This document shows positions 1-4,454 of a stretch of DNA of 20,795 bases, piece after piece; the stretch's first letter is position 1, and every line of letters begins with the position of its first letter. The DNA comes from a virus. The notes below the pieces were generated by a model. That model made no database searches, was not told the DNA's origin, and saw only the letters and a list, made by a program, of their open reading frames with translations. The position numbers and the translations under genes were made by a program. The stretch spans positions 1 through 20,795 of the IMG/VR virus record IMGVR_UViG_3300006108_000074. One strand, given 5' to 3'.

Positions 1-615
1 AAGACGACCTGCAAAGTCACGGGTAAGTTCTATGTTGGGATGCACTCAACAGACAACTTAGACGACGGTTATCTTGGTAGCGGTAAAATCTTGGGATATT
101 CTCGTCAAAAGTATGGTGACGAGAACCACGTAAGAGAAATTCTCGAGTTTCTTCCATCGCGTGAGGCGCTCAAAGCCCGCGAAAAAGAGATCGTTAATGA
201 AGAACTTCTTTCCGATCCTCTAAACGTCAATCTGAAATACGGCGGTGAGGGTGGCTGGGATCACAAACCGGGCGTCAAAATCCATCTTCAACAGTTTGAC
301 AGAAACAAAAGATCAGCAAACGCAGCGCTTACAAGAGCGAAGCGTAGTGAAAATCCCGAATATGCTCAAGCCCTTTTGGCAAAACTGTCTGCCTCTCACA
401 AAGGACAGCAAGCGTGGCTAGGCAAAAAGCATACGGATCAGACAAAGTCAAAAATGTCTGCGAGTATGAAGGGTAGGTATGACAAAGAAAATAACCCCCA
501 GTTTGGAAAATCCTGGGTGACAAATGGCATCAATGCCGTCATTGTGAAGAGAGAAGAGCTTCCTGAATATCTCAGCACTGGGTATGTTCTCGGAAGAAGA
601 GTTACGCGGGTGTAG
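1..615 (+). CDS. GIY-YIG homing endonuclease, 5' end outside window
   Basis: The reading frame is open from base 1, so the start codon lies upstream of the window. The first visible residues are the YVG half of the GIY-YIG catalytic core (YVGMHST), followed by the family blocks KYGDENH, REKEIVNEEL and NLKYGGEGG. The C-terminal half carries NUMOD3-like lysine-rich motifs (SASHKGQQAWLGKKH and SMKGRY) typical of DNA-binding tails of phage free-standing endonucleases. It is a close paralogue of the gene at 4454, with long stretches of near-identity such as GGWDHKPGV. It probably cuts a related phage lacking the gene and spreads by repair. It sits directly upstream of a decayed tRNA, in keeping with homing into a tRNA region. 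Confidence 0.93.
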   Translation, partial: KTTCKVTGKFYVGMHSTDNLDDGYLGSGKILGYSRQKYGDENHVREILEFLPSREALKAREKEIVNEELLSDPLNVNLKYGGEGGWDHKPGVKIHLQQFDRNKRSANAALTRAKRSENPEYAQALLAKLSASHKGQQAWLGKKHTDQTKSKMSASMKGRYDKENNPQFGKSWVTNGINAVIVKREELPEYLSTGYVLGRRVTRV

Positions 616-673
616 CTAAAAAGGAATAGCAACACAAAACCGGAGGTGTCACGGAAAGACCGACACGGATTAA

Positions 674-775
674 ATGGGTGAAGGGAATTTATGAACTCGC
701 GACACGCGGTTTTAACCGGAACTCAGCCCACTATGGGTGCCGTGGATGTGGGTTCGAGTCCCACCACCCGCGCCA
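674..775 (+). tRNA. Degenerate Leu-type tRNA (probable pseudo-tRNA)
   Basis: The 3' half is a perfect tRNA end: T-stem GTGGG/CCCAC with loop TTCGAGT (748-764), acceptor strand CACCCGC, discriminator G and encoded CCA at 773-775, five bases before tRNA-Thr. The best 5' acceptor strand is ATGGGTG (674-680), pairing at six of seven positions with an A-C mismatch at the end. The middle contains GACACGCGG and TTTTAA, reminiscent of tRNA-Leu(UAA), but the anticodon stem can form only about three pairs and the D-arm is not recognisable. A CCCA/TGGG hairpin could be a class II variable arm. It could be a decayed Leu tRNA or the 3' part of an interrupted one. Confidence 0.45.
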
Positions 776-780
776 TTTAC

Positions 781-856
781 GCCGGTTTAGCTCAGTTGGT
801 AGAGCGCCAGTTTTGTAAACTGGATGTCGTGGGTTCGATCCCTGCAACCGGCACCA
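781..856 (+). tRNA. tRNA-Thr(UGU)
   Basis: A complete cloverleaf: acceptor GCCGGTT/AACCGGC, D-arm GCTC/GAGC, anticodon stem CCAGT/ACTGG with loop TTTGTAA (anticodon TGT), T-loop TTCGATC, discriminator A and encoded CCA. Confidence 0.97.
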
Positions 857-884
857 TTTATCCGTACGTACGAAGGGAAAGAAA

Positions 885-1127
885 ATAGATTTTTATGAAC
901 GCTGCGCCGCTCTTTTGGGAGTCGAGTATGAATGTACTCCGTTCCCTTATTCGAAGCGCACACGATGGAATAACAGAGGGCCAGGTTCGGGAAGGTATCC
1001 CGGCTACGGTCTGATCAGAAAGTTTGGAACGGACATCCATGTTAACCTACGGCATCCAGTGCTTCACCGCGCTGTGTACAAGACCGAGGAAGAGGTGTTC
1101 AAGTTCCTTGAGAATATGAGGACGTAG
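885..1127 (+). CDS. Hypothetical phage protein with apparent ATA start
   Basis: Eighty codons with protein-like composition, rich in aromatic and basic residues (GRYPGYGLIRKFG, ALLGVEYECTPFPY). I do not recognise the family. No ATG exists at the 5' end of this frame. A good Shine-Dalgarno AAGGGA (873-878) stands six bases before an ATA codon at 885, exactly where an ATG would be expected. The next standard start is TTG at 915, which has no ribosome binding site and would remove ten residues. The gene may start at ATA, use the TTG, or be inactivated by an ATG-to-ATA change. Its last ten bases overlap the 5' end of the long tRNA at 1118. Confidence 0.55.
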   Translation: MDFYERCAALLGVEYECTPFPYSKRTRWNNRGPGSGRYPGYGLIRKFGTDIHVNLRHPVLHRAVYKTEEEVFKFLENMRT

Positions 1128-1241
1128 TTCAACGGCAGAACAGCCGCCACAACATCGTCTACGGTCACTTGTTGGCATCGCTAACCGAATGTGGATGGTT
1201 ATCCCAAGCAGCGAGTGTGGGTTCGATTCCCACCGTCCTCA
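1118..1241 (+). tRNA. tRNA-Gly(CCC)-like with 53-nt insertion at the anticodon loop
   Basis: Both ends are canonical: acceptor GAGGACG/CGTCCTC perfect over seven pairs, D-arm GTTC/GAAC with GG in the loop, T-arm GTGGG/CCCAC with loop TTCGATT, discriminator A, no encoded CCA. Between them are 74 bases where about 21 are expected. Assigning GCCGC (1143-1147) and GCAGC (1208-1212) as the anticodon stem (four of five pairs) leaves a normal seven-base loop ATCCCAA (anticodon CCC, U33 present) at 1201-1207, preceded by an extra 53 bases at 1148-1200. D-arm and CCCAAGC resemble bacterial tRNA-Gly(CCC). The insertion has internal helices (CCACA/TGTGG; GTTGGC/GCTAAC). Whether it is removed is unknown. 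Confidence 0.6.
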
Positions 1242-1253
1242 TACTTATTTCAT

Positions 1254-1328
1254 AGGCCTATAGCTCAGCGGTAGAGCAAACGCTTGATAAGCGTTAGGTC
1301 GGTGGTTCAAATCCACCTGGGCCTACCA
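1254..1328 (+). tRNA. tRNA-Ile(GAU)
   Basis: Acceptor AGGCCTA/TGGGCCT (one G-T wobble), D-arm GCTC/GAGC, anticodon stem AACGC/GCGTT with loop TTGATAA (anticodon GAT), T-stem GGTGG/CCACC, discriminator A and encoded CCA. Confidence 0.97.
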
Positions 1329-1335
1329 ATAATAT

Positions 1336-1412
1336 GTCCTTGTAGCCCAACTGGCAGAGGCGGCAGTTTCAAAAGCTGCATAGTGTCGGTTCGAATCCGA
1401 CCAGGGACACCA
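1336..1412 (+). tRNA. tRNA-Leu(CAA) with short variable loop
   Basis: Acceptor GTCCTTG/CAGGGAC (one wobble), anticodon stem GCAGT/GCTGC with loop TTCAAAA (anticodon CAA), T-stem GTCGG/CCGAC, discriminator A and CCA. The anticodon reads the Leu codon UUG, but the variable region is only ATAGT (five bases). Bacterial tRNA-Leu normally has a long class II variable arm, and the other two Leu tRNAs nearby do. Aminoacylation identity is therefore uncertain. Confidence 0.9.
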
Positions 1413-1417
1413 AGTTT

Positions 1418-1528
1418 GCTAAACCGTTGATGTTGGTTATCGGTAAAACTTCAATCCTCAAAATTGAACCAGGCGGTTCAAACCCGCCAACCACGAAAGT
1501 GGCAACTCGACATCGTCCTTCGTTTAGC
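1418..1528 (+). ncRNA. Structured RNA element with T-arm-like hairpin (element F)
   Basis: This stretch between tRNA-Leu(CAA) and an HNH gene folds by eye into a multi-helix structure. The closing helix is GCTAAAC/GTTTAGC (1418-1424 with 1522-1528), followed by GATGT/ACATC (1429-1433 with 1510-1514) and TGGTT/AACCA. Internal hairpins are TTCAAT/ATTGAA, a tRNA T-arm look-alike GGCGG-TTCAAAC-CCGCC (1472-1488), and CCAC-GAAA-GTGG with a GNRA tetraloop (1491-1502). It lacks a D-arm and cannot form a normal tRNA. Its core at 1429-1441 is almost identical to 2943-2955. It could be a remodelled tRNA or a separate phage RNA class. Confidence 0.55.
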
Positions 1529-1540
1529 ATTCCTTTGATT

Positions 1541-1576
1541 GGCACTCCCAATAAATAGACCTATAATGGGAGTACC
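1541..1576 (+). promoter_or_regulatory. Promoter-in-hairpin translational switch of the HNH gene
   Basis: GGCACTCCCA (1541-1550) pairs with TGGGAGTACC (1567-1576) at nine of ten positions, and the 3' arm includes the SD GGGAG of the gene starting at 1580. The loop holds a T4-type late promoter (AATAAATA, 1550-1557), which would start RNA near 1563 and so omit the 5' arm. A sigma70-like promoter TTGGCA-N17-TATAAT (1539-1567) overlaps it. Read-through RNA from the tRNAs would be blocked for translation; RNA begun at the late promoter would not. Confidence 0.75.
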
Positions 1577-1579
1577 AAT

Positions 1580-2005
1580 ATGAGTCGGAAAAAGGTAAAT
1601 GTTTCTAGCGCTGATCTTATCAGCGCTATGGAAAATTACCCACACGCCGGGGAAGCAGCAAAAAGTCTTGGACTTACCTATTCAACTTTTGCTAGAAGGT
1701 GTGGAGAGTTCGGGTTGCAAATAAAATCCAACCAGGGAAGAAAAGGCATAAAGGTCGGACGAACAAAAGAATATGCTGCTCTTGTCAATAAGGCAAGTAT
1801 CAAGCGTTGGATGATCGAAGAAGGAACTCCTAACGAGTGTAGCGAATGCAAAATACCACCAATATGGCAGGGGAAACCTTTATCCTTTCACCTGGATCAT
1901 ATTGACGGAAACAGGACCAACAATGATCGCAATAACTTGCGGCTAATGTGTCCCAACTGTCATTCTCAGACACCTACTTGGGGATCAAAGAACATTAAAA
2001 GATAA
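1580..2005 (+). CDS. HNH homing endonuclease with N-terminal helix-turn-helix
   Basis: The 141-residue protein has two parts. Residues about 8-50 look like a helix-turn-helix (AAKSLGLTYSTFARRC), a common DNA-recognition module in HNH proteins. Residues about 85-141 are the zinc-containing HNH nuclease: CSECKIPP, the LDHIDG core with the catalytic His, NNLRLMCPNC, then the TPTWGSKNI tail seen in phage homing enzymes. The start at 1580 follows SD GGGAG by seven bases. The stop is one base before tRNA-Leu(CAG). Context and family suggest a free-standing homing endonuclease acting in tRNA clusters of related phages. Expression is probably late, controlled by the hairpin at 1541-1576. Confidence 0.93.
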   Translation: MSRKKVNVSSADLISAMENYPHAGEAAKSLGLTYSTFARRCGEFGLQIKSNQGRKGIKVGRTKEYAALVNKASIKRWMIEEGTPNECSECKIPPIWQGKPLSFHLDHIDGNRTNNDRNNLRLMCPNCHSQTPTWGSKNIKR

Positions 2006-2006
2006 T

Positions 2007-2096
2007 GCGGGAGTGGACAAATCTGGTAAAGTCGCTCGGCTCAGAACTGAGAGTGGCGAAAGCCTATTGTGGGTTCGAATCCCACCTCCCGCACCA
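2007..2096 (+). tRNA. tRNA-Leu(CAG)
   Basis: Class II tRNA: acceptor GCGGGAG/CTCCCGC, anticodon stem CTCGG/CTGAG with loop CTCAGAA (anticodon CAG), long variable arm with GGC/GCC helix, T-arm GTGGG/CCCAC, discriminator A and CCA. It begins one base after the HNH stop codon. Confidence 0.96.
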
Positions 2097-2102
2097 GTTT
2101 AT

Positions 2103-2192
2103 GCGGATGTGATGAAATTATGGTAGACTTCCAACGTTGAGAGCGTTGGGCTCATAGAGAGCGTGCAGGTTCGAGTCCTGTCATCCGCACCA
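2103..2192 (+). tRNA. tRNA-Leu(GAG)
   Basis: Class II tRNA: acceptor GCGGATG/CATCCGC, anticodon stem CAACG/CGTTG with loop TTGAGAG (anticodon GAG), extended variable arm, T-arm GCAGG/CCTGT, discriminator A and CCA. Confidence 0.96.
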
Positions 2193-2195
2193 AAT

Positions 2196-2213
2196 AAGGA
2201 GGAGCTCCTCCTT
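2196..2213 (+). repeat. Perfect 18-base palindrome AAGGAGGAGCTCCTCCTT
   Basis: Four bases after tRNA-Leu(GAG) lies a perfect palindrome that joins a strong SD-like AAGGAGG to its complement CCTCCTT, followed by TTC. As RNA it would fold into a short hairpin and could end or process the tRNA transcript. The right half resembles the 3' tail of 16S rRNA (CCTCCTTTC), which may be coincidental. Confidence 0.6.
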
Positions 2214-2220
2214 TCAAGTT

Positions 2221-2328
2221 GACCGCGCGTAAGGTGAAACCCAAAAAGGCACCAAGCGCTTTATGACAGACGCGACGGTGGAAAAATCGACAAACGGGTC
2301 GTGATCAGCCCAAGTGCTTTCAGCGGTC
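2221..2328 (+). ncRNA. Possible structured leader/ncRNA before the CxxC gene
   Basis: The gap between tRNA-Leu(GAG) and the gene at 2351 has no convincing reading frame but has nested complementarity: GACCGC (2221-2226) with GCGGTC (2323-2328); just inside, AAGCGCTT (2254-2261) with AAGTGCTT (2312-2319); and a CGAC/GTCG hairpin (2288-2301). The helices are short enough that chance cannot be excluded. Confidence 0.3.
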
Positions 2329-2350
2329 ATTCATTTTAAGGAAGACGAAG

Positions 2351-2641
2351 ATGAAACTCAAGAACATCTGGCTGGTGTTGATCGATCAAGGTCCGCCTAA
2401 GAGGTTCCTACGAAACCTTTTCAAAGGTCATCTTCGTGGAGTCCTTCACATTAACTCGCACATCTCCCAAGGGACGGGAAAGCCCAAGGTGATGTACAAC
2501 ACAAAAGCTTCTGCCACCAAAGCTGCGGCTGCGATGACGAAGAAACACGGAACGTGGTTCTCTAACTACAAGTGCCTTCACTGTGATGGCTACCATGTAG
2601 GAAAGAACCGCGACAACAAACAACCGGGAGTTTCTACATGA
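2351..2641 (+). CDS. Small phage protein with zinc-binding C-terminus
   Basis: A 96-residue basic protein. Its C-terminal third has CLHCDGYHVGK, the CxxCxxxH pattern that appears at the end of many small phage proteins of unknown function and probably binds zinc. The preceding segment (NTKASATKAAAAMTKKHG) is alanine- and lysine-rich and likely helical. An AAGGA-type SD precedes the ATG. The stop overlaps the next start (ATGA at 2638), so the two genes are probably translated together. The function is unknown; nucleic-acid binding is a guess from charge and motif. Confidence 0.8.
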   Translation: MKLKNIWLVLIDQGPPKRFLRNLFKGHLRGVLHINSHISQGTGKPKVMYNTKASATKAAAAMTKKHGTWFSNYKCLHCDGYHVGKNRDNKQPGVST

Positions 2642-2850
2642 TCCAGATTACCGTCTTCGGACCAGAACATTCCAAGAAGGACTACATCATGCTCACGATC
2701 GCTAAGGCACTTCGTGAAGCCGGTGCAGACGTCAAAGTTCTTGGAGAGAACAGCTACTTCGCGCACAAGGCGGAGATGGATGAGGAGACCATCAAGTCAA
2801 AGCTTGAAGGACAATCCATTCGCATCTCTGAACAGCGAACGGCAGTTTAA
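2638..2850 (+). CDS. Hypothetical 70-aa phage protein
   Basis: Starts within the stop of the upstream gene (ATGA). The protein has an alternating hydrophobic N-terminal strand (IQITVFG), an amphipathic helix (IAKALREAGADVKVLGE) and a short charged tail ending IRISEQRTAV. The beta-alpha-beta pattern suggests a small compact fold. I do not recognise a family. Coupling to the zinc-motif gene suggests one short operon. Confidence 0.72.
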   Translation: MIQITVFGPEHSKKDYIMLTIAKALREAGADVKVLGENSYFAHKAEMDEETIKSKLEGQSIRISEQRTAV

Positions 2851-2894
2851 GCAAAAAGTTGCATTTTCTCTGTGTACTTTTCAGGAGAATGTGG

Positions 2895-2907
2895 TATAAT
2901 AAATAGG
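2895..2907 (+). promoter_or_regulatory. Overlapping extended -10 and late promoter
   Basis: TGG followed by TATAAT (2895-2900) forms an extended -10 box, and AATAAATA (2898-2905) is one base from the T4 late consensus. Either would start RNA at about 2907-2911, the first bases of the inverted-repeat leader that follows. No good -35 box is present. Confidence 0.65.
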
Positions 2908-2910
2908 AAT

Positions 2911-3064
2911 GCTGGATACGCTTCGTAATACTCCAACCGGAGGACGTTGGTTATCTTCACTTATGGAAAATGAACCGAGGACGTTCGATTCGTCCGTGCC
3001 CTTTTGGTAAAGGTGGGCAATGCCCGACTCCATTTTCGTTGAAGTATTACCAAGCGTATCCAGT
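2911..3064 (+). ncRNA. Large structured 5' leader closed by a 20-bp helix (element G)
   Basis: CTGGATACGCTT (2912-2923) pairs with AAGCGTATCCAG (3052-3063), and after one C-C mismatch GTAATACT (2925-2932) pairs with AGTATTAC (3043-3050), giving 20 pairs. Inside are CCAAC/GTTGG, a T-arm-like hairpin GGACG-TTCGATT-CGTCC (2979-2995), a CCTTT/AAAGG hairpin and GGGC-AAT-GCCC. Bases 2943-2955 match the core of element F at 12 of 13 positions. The transcript starts at the helix and leads into the gene at 3085, whose SD lies in a small CTCC/GGAG hairpin (3066-3078). A riboswitch-like, stability or packaging role is possible; none is shown. Confidence 0.75.
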
Positions 3065-3084
3065 ACTCCATATAGGAGGTCAAC

Positions 3085-3591
3085 ATGAAAATTCTGCTTC
3101 AGGTTATCAACAGAGATAACCAGCAGGTCTACAAGCGAGTTGATCTTGCTGATGATCTGTTTAGCTACGCGTGCGAACGTTTGGCTACTGAGCCACATAT
3201 CCGTTCTGCTCGTGTCTATCGAGAGGTGTTCTACACCCACAAGTCTTTCGCAGAGGATTTTGAAATCCCTGAGGAAGGTGTGGATCTTCTAGAACTTCTC
3301 AAGGGGACGAAGATTACCGAGGGCGACTTCGACATCTTCTCCAAGCAGAATCTTCCTAGGTTGTATGAGAACGCATCTGCCGCGAACTTCTACGACAGCC
3401 ATACTCGAAATGATCGACTGCGTTCGGTGATCCGGACTCTCGATCAAGTCGGTGAGAATGGACAGCTGCATGTTTCAAACCCGCAGCAGTTCAAAGAGGA
3501 TTTGCTCTCGATTCTGAGCGAGGTCTTCGATGAGGACTTCGAACAAACAGATGTTCGAGAGCTTGCTAAGGATCGTGAAAACACGGACTAG
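3085..3591 (+). CDS. Hypothetical 168-aa phage protein with structured leader
   Basis: A strong SD (AGGAGG, 3074-3079) precedes the ATG. The protein is acidic, without signal peptide or membrane segment, and mainly helical. It opens with a beta strand (MKILLQVI) and ends in a charged tail (FDEDFEQTDVRELAKDRENTD). I see no catalytic motif and do not recognise a family. The unusual feature is its roughly 170-base leader with a 20-bp helix, suggesting that its expression is controlled after transcription starts. The next gene downstream is an HNH endonuclease with its own late promoter. Confidence 0.8.
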   Translation: MKILLQVINRDNQQVYKRVDLADDLFSYACERLATEPHIRSARVYREVFYTHKSFAEDFEIPEEGVDLLELLKGTKITEGDFDIFSKQNLPRLYENASAANFYDSHTRNDRLRSVIRTLDQVGENGQLHVSNPQQFKEDLLSILSEVFDEDFEQTDVRELAKDRENTD

Positions 3592-3607
3592 TTCCATTGC
3601 TATGGTT

Positions 3608-3647
3608 ATCTGTACCGATGCTATAAATATAGCAAAGAGGTGCAGAT
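3608..3647 (+). promoter_or_regulatory. Promoter-in-hairpin translational switch of the second HNH gene
   Basis: ATCTGTACC (3608-3616) pairs with GGTGCAGAT (3639-3647) over all nine positions (one wobble). The 3' arm runs up to the ATG at 3648 and includes part of the SD AGAGG. The loop holds a perfect late promoter TATAAATA (3622-3629) that would start RNA near 3635, after the 5' arm, leaving the SD free. An alternative helix TTGCTAT/ATAGCAA (3597-3603 with 3629-3635) competes. Confidence 0.8.
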
Positions 3648-4013
3648 ATGCCATTCAAGAAAGGTCGAGAGGCTTGGAATAAGGGTAAGATAGGGGTTCA
3701 ACCGTCTCCTTTCAAAAAGGACGACAGTGAAGTCTTTGTTGAAAACTCTACATATCCACGCCATCGTCTTAAGGAACGAATCCTTAAGAACAACTTTATT
3801 CCATACCGCTGTGCCATTTGTGATATTGGACCAGTTTGGAATGGAAAACCAATGCCATTGATTTTAGACCATGAAAATGGGATAAACAATGATAACCGAT
3901 TGACTAACCTTCGTTTCGTTTGCAGCAACTGTGATACACAACTACCGACGTACAAGTCTAAGAATATCGGAAGAAACAACGGAAGCGTGGCAGAGTCAGG
4001 TTTATTGCGCTAG
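3648..4013 (+). CDS. HNH homing endonuclease overlapping tRNA-Ser
   Basis: A 121-residue protein. The N-terminus (AWNKGKIG) resembles a NUMOD3-type DNA-binding motif. The nuclease domain has CAICDIGPVW, the LDHENG core with the catalytic His, DNRLTNLRFVCSNC and the QLPTYKSKNIG tail, matching the zinc-containing HNH enzymes of T4-like phages and resembling the gene at 1580. The last eleven codons, including the stop, lie inside tRNA-Ser(UGA) at 3981, so the C-terminal residues are dictated by tRNA sequence. This may be a scar of insertion next to the tRNA. Expression is probably late. Confidence 0.93.
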   Translation: MPFKKGREAWNKGKIGVQPSPFKKDDSEVFVENSTYPRHRLKERILKNNFIPYRCAICDIGPVWNGKPMPLILDHENGINNDNRLTNLRFVCSNCDTQLPTYKSKNIGRNNGSVAESGLLR

Positions 4014-4072
4014 TCTTGAAAACTAGAGTACCTTCGCGGGTACCGTGGGTTCAAATCCTACCGCTTCCGCCA
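3981..4072 (+). tRNA. tRNA-Ser(UGA)
   Basis: Class II tRNA: acceptor GGAAGCG/CGCTTCC, anticodon stem CTAGT/ACTAG with loop CTTGAAA (anticodon TGA), variable arm GTACC/GGTAC, T-loop TTCAAAT, discriminator G and CCA. Its first 33 bases overlap the HNH coding sequence. Confidence 0.96.
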
Positions 4073-4077
4073 ACAAC

Positions 4078-4153
4078 GGGCCGATAGCTCATCTGGTAGA
4101 GCGCCTGATTTGCATTCAGGGGGTGGCAGGTTCGAGTCCTGTTCGGTCCACCA
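4078..4153 (+). tRNA. tRNA-Ala(UGC)
   Basis: Acceptor GGGCCGA/TCGGTCC (one wobble), D-arm GCTC/GAGC, anticodon stem CCTGA/TCAGG with loop TTTGCAT (anticodon TGC), T-arm GCAGG/CCTGT, discriminator A and CCA. Confidence 0.97.
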
Positions 4154-4159
4154 ACACAC

Positions 4160-4189
4160 GGCGGTTCTGCTGATTCCGGCAGAACCGCC
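4160..4189 (+). terminator. Strong hairpin after tRNA-Ala (possible terminator)
   Basis: GGCGGTTCTGC and GCAGAACCGCC form an 11-bp perfect stem with an eight-base loop. The downstream bases (AATACATAC) are not a T-run, so it may be an RNA-processing or stability hairpin rather than a factor-independent terminator. Confidence 0.55.
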
Positions 4190-4228
4190 AATACATACTT
4201 ACACAGACACACATACAGGAGTTTCACA

Positions 4229-4312
4229 ATGGACGTAATCGCACTAGGCGTGGTCTCGCTTTTCTTCACTCTACTCGCAGTATCGAGCGTTGATTGCAGC
4301 ACCAATAAATAA
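4229..4312 (+). CDS. 27-aa putative single-span membrane peptide
   Basis: A short frame between tRNA-Ala and tRNA-Pro with a good SD (AGGAG, ten bases before the ATG). It encodes one hydrophobic stretch (VIALGVVSLFFTLLAV) with a short polar tail ending in Cys-Ser-Thr-Asn-Lys, so it would insert in the membrane if made. There is no canonical lipobox. The stop codon lies within an AATAAATA late promoter (4304-4311) that faces tRNA-Pro. Small membrane peptides of this kind occur widely in phages; the role is unknown. Confidence 0.5.
   Translation: MDVIALGVVSLFFTLLAVSSVDCSTNK
4304..4311 (+). promoter_or_regulatory. Late promoter before tRNA-Pro
   Basis: AATAAATA, one base from the T4 late consensus, 18 bases upstream of tRNA-Pro. 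Confidence 0.55.
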
Positions 4313-4329
4313 GTTCACCAGTTTTTAAT

Positions 4330-4403
<74 letters not shown>

Positions 4404-4413
4404 CATCGGCCTC

Positions 4414-4454
4414 TTTTGTACCTCTTCTATAAATACCCTTAGGAGATTACAAAA
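4414..4454 (+). promoter_or_regulatory. Promoter-in-hairpin translational switch of the GIY-YIG gene
   Basis: TTTTGTA (4414-4420) pairs with TACAAAA (4448-4454), and after a small internal loop CTC (4422-4424) pairs with GAG (4443-4445) in the SD AGGAG. The loop holds a perfect late promoter TATAAATA (4428-4435), predicting an RNA start near 4441, just at the SD and downstream of the 5' arm. Confidence 0.7.

Noticed and set aside
691-888. 65-codon open frame across two tRNAs
   Set aside because: It translates tRNA sequence (tRNA-Thr and the decayed Leu tRNA) and has no SD.
1118-1241. Group I intron in the long tRNA
   Set aside because: The 53-nt insertion is far too small for the conserved P3-P9 core.
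2963-3010. 15-residue leader peptide within element G
   Set aside because: The ATG has no SD at usable distance and the segment is better explained by RNA structure; kept only as a possibility.
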